Positions 27,821 through 37,050 of a stretch of DNA of 64,000 nucleotides are shown here, piece after piece (the stretch's first letter is position 1; the number at the start of each line of letters is the position of its first letter). The notes beneath the pieces are model-generated. The model worked only from the letters and a program-made list of their open reading frames with translations, made no database searches and was not told where the DNA came from. The DNA lies in assembly GCA_002399735.1 (NCBI GenBank), contig DHEF01000012.1, positions 35,415 to 99,414 on the forward strand, in the 5' to 3' direction. The translations under genes were made by a program, and so were the position numbers. This stretch comes from Chitinophagaceae bacterium UBA4857. Its GTDB lineage: Bacteria > Bacteroidota > Bacteroidia > Chitinophagales > Chitinophagaceae.

Positions 27821-27828
27821 TACATTTG
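27821..27828 (+). promoter_or_regulatory. -7 promoter element of the S46 peptidase gene
   Basis: TACATTTG matches TAnnTTTG and lies 54 bp before the ATG at 27883. No clear -33 TTG was found. Confidence 0.5.
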
Positions 27829-27882
27829 CATTATTACAACGACTGTTAGTTTTTTTGATATGCATTTTAAAATTTGAGTATT

Positions 27883-30051
27883 ATGAAGTGGTTAAAACTT
27901 AAACTATTTTCCCTTTTTCTGTTTTTATCGTTTGTTGCCCGTGCCGATGAAGGTATGTGGTTGCCCCTGCTGCTGGAAAAAATGAATGAAAGCCAGATGA
28001 AAAGTCTGGGTATGAAAATTAATGCCAGCGATATTTATAGTATTAATAAAGGAAGCCTGAAAGATGCCATTGTAAGTTTTGGTGGTTTTTGTACCGGCGA
28101 AGTAATTTCATCAAAAGGGTTGGTACTTACTAACCATCACTGTGGTTTCAGGTCAGTGCAAAGTCATTCAACACTAGATAATAATTATATACGTGATGGT
28201 TTTTGGGCAAAAGAATATAATGCCGAGTTACCCAACCAGGGTTTATTTGTAACATTTATTGTACGTATAGAAGATGTAAGTAAAAAAGTATTAGCCGGCA
28301 TTGCAAAAAATGCCACCGAAGATCAGCGCAAAGTGGCCATTAATGCCAACATGGAAAAAATAAATAAAGAGGCGGCAAAAGAAAAATTTCAAAAAAGTTT
28401 TGTGCGTTCTTTTTTCGAAGGCAACCAATACTACCTTTTTGTAACCGAAACGTATAACGATGTTAGGTTGGTAGGTGCCCCACCACAAAGTATAGGAAAT
28501 TTTGGGCAAGACACTGATAACTGGATGTGGCCACGCCATACCGGCGATTTTGCTTTGTTTAGAATTTATGCCGGTAAGGATAATAAACCTGCAGACTATT
28601 CGCCGGATAATGTGCCTTACGTTCCTAAAAAATCTTTATCCATTTCTTTAGATGGTGTAGCGCAAGATGACTTTACGATGGTGTTTGGTTTTCCGGGAAA
28701 AACTACGCAGTACCTGCCTTCAACAGCCGTACAACAAATTGTTGATGTAAGCGATCCGGCAAAAATTCAGATTCGTGATAAGGCATTGGATGTACTAAAT
28801 AAATTTATGCGTGCAGATGAAGGTATTAAAATTAAATACGCAGCAAAATACGCCAGCGTAAGTAATGCGTGGAAAAAATGGCGTGGCGAAGTATTGGGTT
28901 TAACCCGTACAAATGGTGTAGCAAAAAAACAAAAACAAGAAGCAGAGTTTGCTAAACGAGTAAACAGTAATGCTGAATGGAAAACAGCCTATGGTAATTT
29001 AATACCCGATTTTGAAACCACTTACAAAGCCATTGAACCATTATCGCTTGCCCGGGATTTTTATAATGAAATAACACCACGGATAGAAATTTTTAGTATA
29101 GTAAGTGAGTTTAATAAATTATCAAATGCAGCAACAGATGATGCTACATTTAATAAAGCCTTGGAAACAACAAAAATTGCGTTGGAAAAAATTTATAAAG
29201 ACTATGATGCTAATGTAGATAAAGCATTGTTTGCTGCACTAATGGAATTGTATGTTACCAAACAACCGACCCAATATATATCTACAGTAGCAGTACAACA
29301 GGCAAAGGAGTTTGATAATAATTTTACTGCTTATGCCACGGCACTTTATAATGGAACAATTTTACATGATAAAGCAAAAGTTATTGAACGATTAAAAACC
29401 AATCCCAAAACATTTTTGGTTGAGCTGGCAAAAGATCCTGCCATTGTTTTGTTTAACGATATGATTATAGCCTACAACGAAAAAGTAAATACACCCATTG
29501 CACCCTTACAAGCAAAAGTAGATGCATTGCAACGTACTTACATGCAAGCACAGATGGATGTATTTAAAGAAAAGAAATTTTTTCCGGATGCCAACAGTAC
29601 TTTGCGTGTTACCTATGGTAAAGTAGATAGTTATATACCAAGAGATGGTGTACAATACAATATACAAACCTACTTAGATGGTGCCATGGAAAAATATGTA
29701 CCCGGCGATTATGAATTTGATGTACCCGAAAAATTAAGAACCTTATATGCCAATAAAGATTATGGCCAATACGGTGTAAACGGAAAAATGCCGGTTTGTT
29801 TTATTGCCAGTAACCATACAACCGGTGGTAACAGCGGCAGCCCGGCTTTAGATGCACACGGTAATTTAATAGGTTTAAATTTTGACCGTGTTTGGGAAGG
29901 CACCATGAGCGATATAAATTACGATCCGTCTATTTGCCGAAACATTATGGTGGATATACGTTACGTATTATTTATTGTAGACAAATTTGCCGATGCCGGA
30001 CATTTGGTGAAGGAGATGAATATTGTTCATCCAAAAAAGAAAAAGAAATAA
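27883..30051 (+). CDS. S46 family dipeptidyl-peptidase, DPP11-like specificity
   Basis: 722 residues from the ATG at 27883 (an in-frame TTG three codons earlier is less likely). A signal peptide (KLFSLFLFLSFVARA) is followed by DEGMWLPLLL, the usual mature start of S46 enzymes. The catalytic triad is visible: His in VLTNHHCGF, Asp in TGDFALFRIY and Ser in GGNSGSPALD. The residue 18 positions after the serine is Arg (NFDRVWEG); in Porphyromonas gingivalis the equivalent Arg673 marks DPP11 (Asp/Glu at P1) while Gly marks DPP7. It releases dipeptides from peptides in the periplasm. Monocistronic, with promoter and terminator. Confidence 0.92.
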   Translation: MKWLKLKLFSLFLFLSFVARADEGMWLPLLLEKMNESQMKSLGMKINASDIYSINKGSLKDAIVSFGGFCTGEVISSKGLVLTNHHCGFRSVQSHSTLDNNYIRDGFWAKEYNAELPNQGLFVTFIVRIEDVSKKVLAGIAKNATEDQRKVAINANMEKINKEAAKEKFQKSFVRSFFEGNQYYLFVTETYNDVRLVGAPPQSIGNFGQDTDNWMWPRHTGDFALFRIYAGKDNKPADYSPDNVPYVPKKSLSISLDGVAQDDFTMVFGFPGKTTQYLPSTAVQQIVDVSDPAKIQIRDKALDVLNKFMRADEGIKIKYAAKYASVSNAWKKWRGEVLGLTRTNGVAKKQKQEAEFAKRVNSNAEWKTAYGNLIPDFETTYKAIEPLSLARDFYNEITPRIEIFSIVSEFNKLSNAATDDATFNKALETTKIALEKIYKDYDANVDKALFAALMELYVTKQPTQYISTVAVQQAKEFDNNFTAYATALYNGTILHDKAKVIERLKTNPKTFLVELAKDPAIVLFNDMIIAYNEKVNTPIAPLQAKVDALQRTYMQAQMDVFKEKKFFPDANSTLRVTYGKVDSYIPRDGVQYNIQTYLDGAMEKYVPGDYEFDVPEKLRTLYANKDYGQYGVNGKMPVCFIASNHTTGGNSGSPALDAHGNLIGLNFDRVWEGTMSDINYDPSICRNIMVDIRYVLFIVDKFADAGHLVKEMNIVHPKKKKK

Positions 30052-30056
30052 CTTTA

Positions 30057-30090
30057 AAAAAATCCCTTTCATCATAGAAAGGGATTTTTT
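30057..30090 (+). terminator. Terminator after the S46 peptidase gene
   Basis: Perfect 14 bp stem, AAAAAATCCCTTTC (30057-30070) with GAAAGGGATTTTTT (30077-30090), and a 6-base loop, 5 bp past the stop. Confidence 0.9.
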
Positions 30091-30099
30091 GTTTACCAC

Positions 30100-30300
30100 C
30101 GTCCCTCCCTTGATTGATCTTCTGTTGCGTCGCACTCTTGTGCACCAGTAACTTTACTCACCATTGTACAAGGTGTGCCCCAATTTTTCGGTGGTACTGC
30201 ATCAACGCAAAGCATCAATGTGGCTAATCCAATAACTAATATAGAATTAATTCTATTGGTCAAAATGCAGTACTCCGTATTTTAATCGGAGTGAAGTAAA
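30100..30300 (-). repeat. Dispersed intergenic repeat, GCGACGCAA variant, extended copy
   Basis: Core TTGCGTCGCACTC at 30125-30137, followed by TTGTGCACCAGTAACTTTACT and CACCATTGTACAAGGTG, the mirror of the copy at 1-80. An extra segment (about 30200-30300) contains GAATTAATTCTATTGGTCAA and AATGCAGTACTCCG, related to the extended copy at 42090-42190. The rest of this 470 bp gap holds only a CCCTCTCC/GGAGAGGG inverted repeat near 30450. Confidence 0.75.
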
Positions 30301-30485
30301 GATAATTAACAGCACAATAGCCGTTATTGTACCACTTAGGTACACAGAAGGTTTACACTGAGTAATACAAAGAAGGTACAAACCCTTTGTGGACATCCGT
30401 GACAAAACTTCACTAACTCTGTGGTTAAATTATGACGTTGTGTTAAAGCCCTCTCTCCTAAAGGAGAGGGTTGGGGTCAGGTTTT

Positions 30486-30515
30486 TTGCAAAAACAATTA
30501 GTGACAGTATCTTTG
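30486..30515 (+). promoter_or_regulatory. Bacteroidota-type promoter of the YcxB-like gene
   Basis: TTG at 30486-30488, 19 bp spacer, then TATCTTTG at 30508-30515. This matches the TTG-N19-TAnnTTTG consensus in both boxes. The ATG at 30522 follows 6 bp later, again suggesting a very short leader. Confidence 0.65.
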
Positions 30516-30521
30516 GCCAAT

Positions 30522-30998
30522 ATGACAATACATTTTAGCTATAATAAAAAACAAGTGGTACAAGCTTTACGTTACCACTTTATAACAAGGCCGGAAATAA
30601 GAATAATGCTGATTGTGGTAAATATTTTTTCCATAGCAGCATTTATTTTATACATGACCAATATGGTATCGGCCATGGCTTTTTTGTTAAGCTCATTTTT
30701 ATGGGCCATACTTATGGCAAGTTTTTGGTTTATTATGCCCAATATGGTTTACCGAAAATCGGAAACTTTTAAACATGCTTTTAGCATGGATTTTTTAGAG
30801 GATGGTTTCAGGCTGTCGCATGAAAAAGGATCGAGATTTTGGGAATGGAAAGCACTGCATACTTATAAGGAGAGCCCACACTTTTTTCACTTATATTTTG
30901 ATACCCGATCTTTTTTGTTAATACCAAAATATGCTTTTGAAACTACAGAAGAGGAAAAAGAGTTCAGAGCATTGATGAATATTAAAACCAAGAAATAA
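30522..30998 (+). CDS. YcxB-like membrane protein
   Basis: 158 residues from the ATG at 30522; an in-frame ATG at 30471 would overlap the promoter boxes and is rejected. The N-terminal ITIHF-like strand (TIHFSYNKKQVVQAL) is followed by two transmembrane segments (IRIMLIVVNIFSIAAFILYM and MAFLLSSFLWAILMASFWFI), then a cytosolic PH-like part (MDFLEDGFRLSHEKGSRFWEWKAL). This layout fits the YcxB-like family. The function of that family is unknown. It has its own promoter and terminator. Confidence 0.7.
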   Translation: MTIHFSYNKKQVVQALRYHFITRPEIRIMLIVVNIFSIAAFILYMTNMVSAMAFLLSSFLWAILMASFWFIMPNMVYRKSETFKHAFSMDFLEDGFRLSHEKGSRFWEWKALHTYKESPHFFHLYFDTRSFLLIPKYAFETTEEEKEFRALMNIKTKK

Positions 30999-31033
30999 TA
31001 AATACGCATTGCAGTATAAAAACTGTTAATATT

Positions 31034-31079
31034 AAGCCCGCATTAAAACTTGATCATCAAGAAAAATGTGGGCTTTTTC
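31034..31079 (+). terminator. Terminator after the YcxB-like gene
   Basis: Stem AAGCCCGCATT (31034-31044) with AATGTGGGCTT (31065-31075, one wobble), followed by T-rich sequence. The loop contains a second palindrome, CTTGATCATCAAG. Confidence 0.75.
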
Positions 31080-31180
31080 TTGCCCTAAAATTCACTAAAA
31101 ATTAATGTTTTAGCTGGTGGTAAAACTTGTTGGGGTTTGCAAATGGTTTTGTACCTTTCAAGCTGTCAAAAAATGAAAAC

Positions 31181-32509
31181 ATGTTAAGCAAATTATTTGG
31201 ATGGGGTAAGAAAAAAGGTACGGATGACCAAACACCCGAACCTACCTTTAGTTTTGGCAGATACTCGGACAATAATAAAACAATACTACAGGTTGATAGA
31301 TGGACGGATGCAGAGAATAATTTTAAAGAAAAAAAAGTGTACGAAAGTATTGATGCTTTTTTTTCCTATTTGCGTGATACCAGCACCGATAACGTTATTT
31401 ACGAACGCAATGCCAATGAAGGAAGGTTTGAACTTTTTCAGGGATCAAAAAAAGTAAAAGGTTTTTTTAACGATAAAAAACTGGAAGCCGAAGTAACGCT
31501 GGCACGTATGCCACAACCATCTGTACCGGTTATGCGCCGTTTGTTGGAAATGAATTTTAATTTATACTACAGCAGGTTTGCATTAGATAGCGACCGTCTT
31601 TGTATGCGTTTTGACAGTAGCATCGAAACCGCCAGCCCAAGCAAATTATACTACGGCTTAAAAGAATTAGCTACACGGGCCGATAAACAGGATGATTTAT
31701 TAACGCAGGACTTTTCGGTATTGGAAGTAACCGATACGGAACACGTAGACGAAATTGCTATTGCAGAAAAAGAAATAAAATATGAGCATTTGCAAAAATG
31801 GATTCAGGAAACGCTGGATACCATTGCAACGGTTGATGCTGATAAATTTTCAGGCGGTATTGCGTACTTATTATTGACATTGGTTTATAGAATAGATTTT
31901 TTAATTTCTCCCGAAGGGTCTTTGTTGAATGACCTGGAAAAAATTTCGGGCATATTTTTTAAAAAAGACGACCGCCAGCCTGTTGAAAAAAACAGGGATA
32001 TGATTGAAGAGTTTAAAAAAGTACAAGCAAAAACGAAAGAAGAGGTTTTTAAAAACCTTTTCCGTTCAAAATACACATTTGCCATTGTTGCACCGCAACC
32101 ACATAAAACAATTGCCGACTCCATTAATGGTAGTAACCAAAATATGTATTGGTACAGAGATAATAACTATCCGTACTTTGCCAACCAGATTATAGAATAT
32201 GGTATTTCCTTTTCGCAATATTCTTACAGCATGCCTAAAGTAATAACCGAGTTGTTTTTATTGTACATGCGTATTAATTATCCTGATTATTTTATAGCAC
32301 TTGGGTTTAATACGATTTATTACGATGCAGGAAGAAAAGTTTTTAATGCCAACTTGGTAATTGAAAAAATAAAATCTATTCAGGAGCAATGGCGTACCCG
32401 TTACCCTAAAATGGATTTTAAAGTAAATAATTTACGCTTTGATTCGCTGTTGAATTTTAACCATAGTTTTTCAACGGAGATTGAGTTTTTAAATATGGAC
32501 TCGAAGTAA
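31181..32509 (+). CDS. Cytosolic protein of unknown function, YbjN-like central region
   Basis: 442 residues from the ATG at 31181; a TTG start at 31127 would add 18 unlike residues. No signal peptide or membrane segment, so cytosolic. Residues about 100-185 (PVMRRLLEMNFNLYYSRF, then SPSKLYYGLKELATRADKQD) have the pattern of YbjN/type III-chaperone-like folds, and a second part (about 205-430) is helical with many Tyr and Phe. The next gene, 160 bp downstream on the same strand, ends with a similar-looking segment (NADKYDDAL). A shared fold and physical pairing are inferred. No motif for catalysis was seen. Confidence 0.65.
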   Translation: MLSKLFGWGKKKGTDDQTPEPTFSFGRYSDNNKTILQVDRWTDAENNFKEKKVYESIDAFFSYLRDTSTDNVIYERNANEGRFELFQGSKKVKGFFNDKKLEAEVTLARMPQPSVPVMRRLLEMNFNLYYSRFALDSDRLCMRFDSSIETASPSKLYYGLKELATRADKQDDLLTQDFSVLEVTDTEHVDEIAIAEKEIKYEHLQKWIQETLDTIATVDADKFSGGIAYLLLTLVYRIDFLISPEGSLLNDLEKISGIFFKKDDRQPVEKNRDMIEEFKKVQAKTKEEVFKNLFRSKYTFAIVAPQPHKTIADSINGSNQNMYWYRDNNYPYFANQIIEYGISFSQYSYSMPKVITELFLLYMRINYPDYFIALGFNTIYYDAGRKVFNANLVIEKIKSIQEQWRTRYPKMDFKVNNLRFDSLLNFNHSFSTEIEFLNMDSK

Positions 32510-32524
32510 TTTGGAAATTTGGTA

Positions 32525-32640
32525 ATGAGGTTTTCCAATAGAATAGGAACCTTACATAATGCCCAATAGAATTACTGAACGATGCAGTGAGTGACACAAC
32601 AAAAGCCCATCAAGGGAGGGACGATGACTGACAAAAAATA
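32525..32640 (+). repeat. Dispersed intergenic repeat, GACACAAC variant
   Basis: Core GTGAGTGACACAAC at 32587-32600, preceded by CCCAATAGAATTACTGAACG and followed by CATCAAGGGAGGGACGATGA. The tail CAAGGGAGGGA matches the reverse of TCCCTCCCTTG beside the copies at 30100 and 48790. It fills the gap between the 442-residue protein gene and the protease gene. Confidence 0.75.
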
Positions 32641-32669
32641 ATTGCGGTTATAAATAAAGCATACTTAAA

Positions 32670-33770
32670 ATGGATTCGCAACAGATAATTGAAAAATACC
32701 AGCAGGCAATTATACAAATTGCTACGAATAGTGGAACCGGAACCGGTTTTTATTTAAAGGAGTTTGATATTATTGTTACCAACGACCATGTGGTGGCCGA
32801 TAATGCTGAAGTAACCATTGCAGGAAAAATGTTTGAAAAAGTTTTTTCACGTGTATGGTACACCGACCGTAAACATGACCTGGCTTTTTTAGAAGCACCG
32901 AAAAATATTGACTTGCCCGATGTACGTTTGGGTACTTACGAAACCATGAAAGATGGTGATGCTGTGTTAGCTATTGGACACCCGTTTGGTTTAAACTATA
33001 CAGCAACACAAGGTGTGGTATCAAAGGTGGACAGGATACGTGATGGATTAAAATTTATACAGATAGATGCCGCAATAAATCCGGGCAATAGTGGAGGTCC
33101 GTTGGTGAATAAAAGTGGTGAAGTAATTGGTGTAAATTCTTTTATTATTAAGGGTGGCGATAATTTAGGTTTTGCCTTGCCTGTATCATATTTAAGGGAA
33201 GCCCTGCAAATGTATTTGCCTAACCGCGGACAAGCAAGTACACGTTGTCATAGTTGTAGTTACCTAGTAACAACGGAGAATATTGAAAGTAAAAAATATT
33301 GCCCGAGTTGTGGTACCGAAGTGAAACTACCGGAAATACCGGAGAAAGAAACAGAGCCGGTGGGTGCTGCAAAAACCATTGAAGATATTTTAAGGGAATT
33401 GGGCAAGGATGTAAAACTGGCAAGAGAAGGAGTAAATAGTTGGTCGGTTAAAGAGGGATCGGCAAAAATTAAAATTGCGTACAATGCCGAAAATTATTTT
33501 ATAGCAGGCGATGCATACTTATGCCAAATGCCAACGGATGTAACAAGAATAAAACCATTGTACCAATATTTATTGCAGGAAAATTATAAACTGGATGGGT
33601 TGGTATTAAGCTGTGTAAAAAACAATATTGTTTTATCGCGTATTATTTACGACCTGGACATGAATAAAGAAACCGGCGTTACAGAATTTAAAAATTTATT
33701 TACCAATGCCGACAAATACGATGATGCATTGAAAAATGATTTTGGTTGTATAGACCGGCTGGAAGAATAG
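32670..33770 (+). CDS. Cytosolic trypsin-like serine protease with zinc ribbon and YbjN-like C-terminus
   Basis: 366 residues without a signal peptide. The S1C/DegP-type protease domain fills about 10-190 with the triad His in VTNDHVVAD, Asp in DRKHDLAFLE and Ser in NPGNSGGPL. A zinc ribbon (CHSC then CPSC, about 193-216) follows in place of the PDZ domain of DegP. The C-terminal region (about 235-366) looks like a YbjN/type III-chaperone-like fold (PLYQYLLQENYKLDGLVLS). A cytosolic relative of DegP with this arrangement is unusual. The upstream gene carries a similar region, suggesting partner proteins. Substrate and role are unknown. Confidence 0.8.
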   Translation: MDSQQIIEKYQQAIIQIATNSGTGTGFYLKEFDIIVTNDHVVADNAEVTIAGKMFEKVFSRVWYTDRKHDLAFLEAPKNIDLPDVRLGTYETMKDGDAVLAIGHPFGLNYTATQGVVSKVDRIRDGLKFIQIDAAINPGNSGGPLVNKSGEVIGVNSFIIKGGDNLGFALPVSYLREALQMYLPNRGQASTRCHSCSYLVTTENIESKKYCPSCGTEVKLPEIPEKETEPVGAAKTIEDILRELGKDVKLAREGVNSWSVKEGSAKIKIAYNAENYFIAGDAYLCQMPTDVTRIKPLYQYLLQENYKLDGLVLSCVKNNIVLSRIIYDLDMNKETGVTEFKNLFTNADKYDDALKNDFGCIDRLEE

Positions 33771-33795
33771 CCATTTGTTTTAAATTTTTTTATAT

Positions 33796-33827
33796 GGCCT
33801 GTTTATTGCAACAGGCCTTTTATTTTT
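33796..33827 (+). terminator. Terminator after the protease gene
   Basis: Stem GGCCTGTT (33796-33803) with AACAGGCC (33810-33817), 6-base loop, then TTTTATTTTT. It ends 5 bp before recX. Confidence 0.8.
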
Positions 33828-33832
33828 AGTAG

Positions 33833-34306
33833 ATGTTTAAAAAACAATTAACACCGGAACAGGCACTACAAAAACTAAAACAGTATTGTGCGTATCAGGA
33901 GCGATGCCATGCCGAGGTAATTGATAAACTTTACCAGTTGGGTGTTTGGAAAAAAGATCATGATGCAGTTGTTGCTACATTAATAGAAGAAAATTATTTA
34001 AACGAAGAACGTTTTGCCATTGCTTTTGCAGGCGGCAAGTACCGTATGAAACAATGGGGCCGGGTAAAAATAAAATACGAGCTTAAGCAAAAACAGGTAA
34101 GCAATTACTCAATAAATAAAGCCTTAAAACAATTTGACGAAGAAGCTTATTTGCAAACATTACACAAGCTGGCAGCAGATAAATATGCATTATTAAAAAA
34201 TGAACAATATTTAATACGTAAGAAAAAAACAATGGACTATTTAGTACAGCGTGGTTACGAGCATGATTTAATTGCAGTAACCATGAATAACATAACAAAA
34301 AAATAA
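33833..34306 (+). CDS. recX: Regulatory protein RecX
   Basis: 157 residues, three-helix-repeat RecX family. Seen: ALQKLKQYCAYQERCHAEVIDKL (first repeat), EENYLNEERFAIAFAGGKYRMKQWGRVKIKYELKQK (the central signature) and VQRGYEHDLI at the end. RecX blocks RecA filament growth and so dampens recombination and the SOS response. recA is not in this window. It starts 5 bp past the terminator of the protease gene, leaving little room for its own promoter, so some read-through is likely. Confidence 0.88.
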   Translation: MFKKQLTPEQALQKLKQYCAYQERCHAEVIDKLYQLGVWKKDHDAVVATLIEENYLNEERFAIAFAGGKYRMKQWGRVKIKYELKQKQVSNYSINKALKQFDEEAYLQTLHKLAADKYALLKNEQYLIRKKKTMDYLVQRGYEHDLIAVTMNNITKK

Positions 34307-34365
34307 AAGACAACAATTACAACATTATACTGTTACCTTTATTTTGAATCAATTATTAAGCACAC

Positions 34366-35472
34366 ATGGAGTATAACAACTTTTTACAAAAACGACTTAA
34401 AATTGCTTTACCGCTTTGGACGGTTTTTTTCCCCATCATTGGTATTGTTCTTTTATTATTGCCTTATGGTACAGACAGTGCTTTATATGCCGGCCTTTTG
34501 GGTTTAGTGTTAATGGTAATTGTAGTATCGGCCGTGCACCATGCCGAAGTAGTGGCCCATAAAGTTGGCGAACCCTTTGGTACCATTATATTAGCACTCG
34601 CCATTACCGTGCTTGAAGTATCGTTAATTGTTTCCATCATGTTAACCGAGGGCGAAAAAGCTTCAGCATTGGCTAGAGATACCGTGTTTGCTGCCATTAT
34701 GTTAATACTTACCGGTATTATAGGTTTATGTTTGTTGGTAGGCGGTGCCCGTTTTAAAGAACAGCAATTTGTAAAACAAGGTGTGAATGCATCGCTAGTT
34801 GCTTTAACGGCTATTGTATTATTAACATTGGTATTACCCAACTATACAACCAGCGAAGTGGGTCCTGTGTACAGTACCAGCCAGTTAATATTTGTAGCCA
34901 TTATATCATTGGTATTATATGGTGGTTTTATTGCGGTACAAACGGTGCGTCACCGCGATTATTTTTTGCCCGCAAAAGAAGACGGTGCTTCAATAGAACA
35001 TGCTGAGCCTCCCACAAAAATAACTGCCATTACCAGTCTGATTTTTTTACTGCTTGCTTTAGCAGCGGTTGTTTTGTTATCCAAAAAGCTATCGCCAAAT
35101 ATTGAAGCCATGGTTGATGGTATTGGTGCGCCGCAAAGCTTGGTGGGTATTATTATTGCTGCGGTAATTTTATTTCCCGAAGGCTTGGCTGCTATACGTG
35201 CCGCCCGTAAAAACCGTTTACAAACCAGTTTAAATTTGGCATTAGGTTCGGCGTTGGCCAGTATAGGATTAAGTATTCCGGCAGTAGCCATTGTAGCTTA
35301 CTTTTCCGATTTTACTATTACCCTGGGTATAGATACAAAATCAACCCTATTGGTAATGCTTTCTTTATTCACCATTAGTTTATCGTTTGGTGCAGGCCGT
35401 ACCAATATATTACAGGGCATTGTACTGTTGGTAATATTAGCTACTTATTTATTTACTACAATTGTTCCATAA
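34366..35472 (+). CDS. chaA: Calcium/proton antiporter, ChaA type
   Basis: 368 residues with about eleven transmembrane segments and two CaCA repeats. The first alpha repeat contains HHAEVVAHKVGEPFGTIILALAITVLEVSLI and the second contains IIIAAVILFPEGLAAIRAARKNRLQTSLNLALGSALASIGLSI; the acidic GEPFGT/LEVS and PEGLA/GSALAS pairs are the ion-binding sites of the family. It exports Ca2+, and possibly Na+ or K+, in exchange for protons across the inner membrane. It is followed by a strong terminator. Ion preference is not readable from sequence. Confidence 0.88.
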   Translation: MEYNNFLQKRLKIALPLWTVFFPIIGIVLLLLPYGTDSALYAGLLGLVLMVIVVSAVHHAEVVAHKVGEPFGTIILALAITVLEVSLIVSIMLTEGEKASALARDTVFAAIMLILTGIIGLCLLVGGARFKEQQFVKQGVNASLVALTAIVLLTLVLPNYTTSEVGPVYSTSQLIFVAIISLVLYGGFIAVQTVRHRDYFLPAKEDGASIEHAEPPTKITAITSLIFLLLALAAVVLLSKKLSPNIEAMVDGIGAPQSLVGIIIAAVILFPEGLAAIRAARKNRLQTSLNLALGSALASIGLSIPAVAIVAYFSDFTITLGIDTKSTLLVMLSLFTISLSFGAGRTNILQGIVLLVILATYLFTTIVP

Positions 35473-35496
35473 GTTAAAACGTAAAAAGGAAAAATT

Positions 35497-35530
35497 AAAA
35501 AGGGCTTACAAATTATTGTAAGCCCTTTTT
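35497..35530. terminator. Bidirectional terminator between chaA and the fucosidase gene
   Basis: Perfect 15 bp stem, AAAAAGGGCTTACAA (35497-35511) with TTGTAAGCCCTTTTT (35516-35530), 4-base loop. It serves the convergent genes ending at 35472 and 35549. Confidence 0.9.
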
Positions 35531-35548
35531 CTATTGGAGAATATAAAA

Positions 35549-36988
35549 TTATAAAACAATTTTAAAAACAGCAGCGTGTTTTCCGCCGAAAGATTTTTGT
35601 AGGCCTGCTCCCGTTTTAACAGTAACACTATTACCGCTAAAACTTACTGAAGGTTTTTGTTTACTGCCTAATAAACTTACCGCAGGTTTTTTAGTAATGG
35701 GCAAGTTACTTAACGTAATGCTTGTTGGTAAAATAGTATTTGTAGCATCAAATAAATAATGAGCATAAATTACTTTACCGTCCTTGGATTGGGTATAAAA
35801 TATATTTCCTTCGGAGTATGGCGCTACAGGTTTTGTTGCATGGATAGCTTCGCTATTAACCGCCATCCAATCGCCAATATCACTTAACCTTTCATAAGCA
35901 ACAGGGTCCCAATCGCCATGCGGGCCGGGGCCAATATTTAATAATAAGTTACCACCACGAGATACAATTTTGATTAAAGTATGTATTAAACTGCTAGATG
36001 ACTTATAAGTATCATTAGGTACATAACTCCAGGATCCGCCCATGGTCATACAGGTTTCCCAAGGGTAAGGCAATGGTTTATTAGGCAACTCCTGTTCAGG
36101 AGTTGTATAGTTTTCATATTCACCGGTAACCGTACGGTCAACCACCAACATACCAGGGTTATAACTTCTTGCCATACCGGCAATTTTTTTCATATCAATA
36201 TCCTGGTTAATCGTAATTGTTTTTTGCCAGGATACCGATGTATCAATGGTAGATAACGGCCTAACCCAACCACCATCTAACCATAAAATATCTACCTTAC
36301 CATAATTACTCATTAACTCTTTAATCTGGTTGTACGTAAATGTTTTATACGCTTCCCACTTTTCAGGATATTTATTTACATCATAATTTACATTTCTATC
36401 CTTTGGCGGAAAGTAAGGCCACCAGTAGTTTTGATGGTTCCAGTCGGGTTTAGAAAAATATGCACCAATCATAAAACCGTCTTTCCTGAAGGCATTAAAA
36501 ATTTCTTTGGTTACATTACTACGTGGGTTACTGGCAAAAGGTGTTTTCTTACTCGTAATTTTATAATCACTTTCTTTAGTATCAAACATATTAAAACCAT
36601 CATGATGTTTGGTGGTAAATATCATATACTTCATACCAGCTTTGTTTGCAGCACTCACCCATTTTTCCGGGTTAAACTGTACCGGGTTAAATGTTGTTTG
36701 CAGGTTTTCGTAAGCCTTTACATATTCACTATAATTTTTTGCATAAGGCCCCTTTCGTTCTGTCCAGCCTTCATCTTCTGGGCAAAGGCTCCAGCTTTCT
36801 ACAATGCCCCATTGGCTGTAAGTGCCCCAGTGCATAAACAAACCAAATTTCAGGTCCTGCCACTCACTTATTTTTTTAATCACCATCGGGTCGCCGGGAG
36901 CTATATATTTATGGTGTGTTTCCGTTTCGTGTTGCGCCTGAGCAAAACTGGCAAACAGTAAAAAAGCAATAACAATAATTTTTTTCAT
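35549..36988 (-). CDS. Alpha-L-fucosidase, glycoside hydrolase family 29
   Basis: 479 residues. A signal peptide (KKIIVIAFLLFASFAQAQ) predicts export to the periplasm. The GH29 barrel starts at WQDLKFGLFMHWGTYSQWG, with YMIFTTKHHDGFNMFDTK and the catalytic nucleophile Asp in DILWLDGGW. SRGGNLLLNIGPGPHGDW is the conserved end of the barrel. A C-terminal beta domain (about 390-479) follows. It removes terminal L-fucose from glycans. No SusCD pair, fucose transporter or fucose catabolism gene adjoins it, so it is not part of a visible polysaccharide utilisation locus. Confidence 0.93.
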   Translation of the reverse strand: MKKIIVIAFLLFASFAQAQHETETHHKYIAPGDPMVIKKISEWQDLKFGLFMHWGTYSQWGIVESWSLCPEDEGWTERKGPYAKNYSEYVKAYENLQTTFNPVQFNPEKWVSAANKAGMKYMIFTTKHHDGFNMFDTKESDYKITSKKTPFASNPRSNVTKEIFNAFRKDGFMIGAYFSKPDWNHQNYWWPYFPPKDRNVNYDVNKYPEKWEAYKTFTYNQIKELMSNYGKVDILWLDGGWVRPLSTIDTSVSWQKTITINQDIDMKKIAGMARSYNPGMLVVDRTVTGEYENYTTPEQELPNKPLPYPWETCMTMGGSWSYVPNDTYKSSSSLIHTLIKIVSRGGNLLLNIGPGPHGDWDPVAYERLSDIGDWMAVNSEAIHATKPVAPYSEGNIFYTQSKDGKVIYAHYLFDATNTILPTSITLSNLPITKKPAVSLLGSKQKPSVSFSGNSVTVKTGAGLQKSFGGKHAAVFKIVL

Positions 36989-37050
36989 ACAACAATTATT
37001 AAAGTAACAATGAATAATTTTTTCATTAGCCCATCATCTCGTAGCACGTC

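Noticed and set aside
30440..30480. CCCTCTCC/GGAGAGGG inverted repeat as a terminator
   Set aside because: No T-run follows on the plus strand and no gene ends just before it; such pairs are common extragenic repeats.
36431..36961. 176-codon open frame on the plus strand
   Set aside because: Antisense to the signal and N-terminal half of the fucosidase gene, with no recognisable domain.
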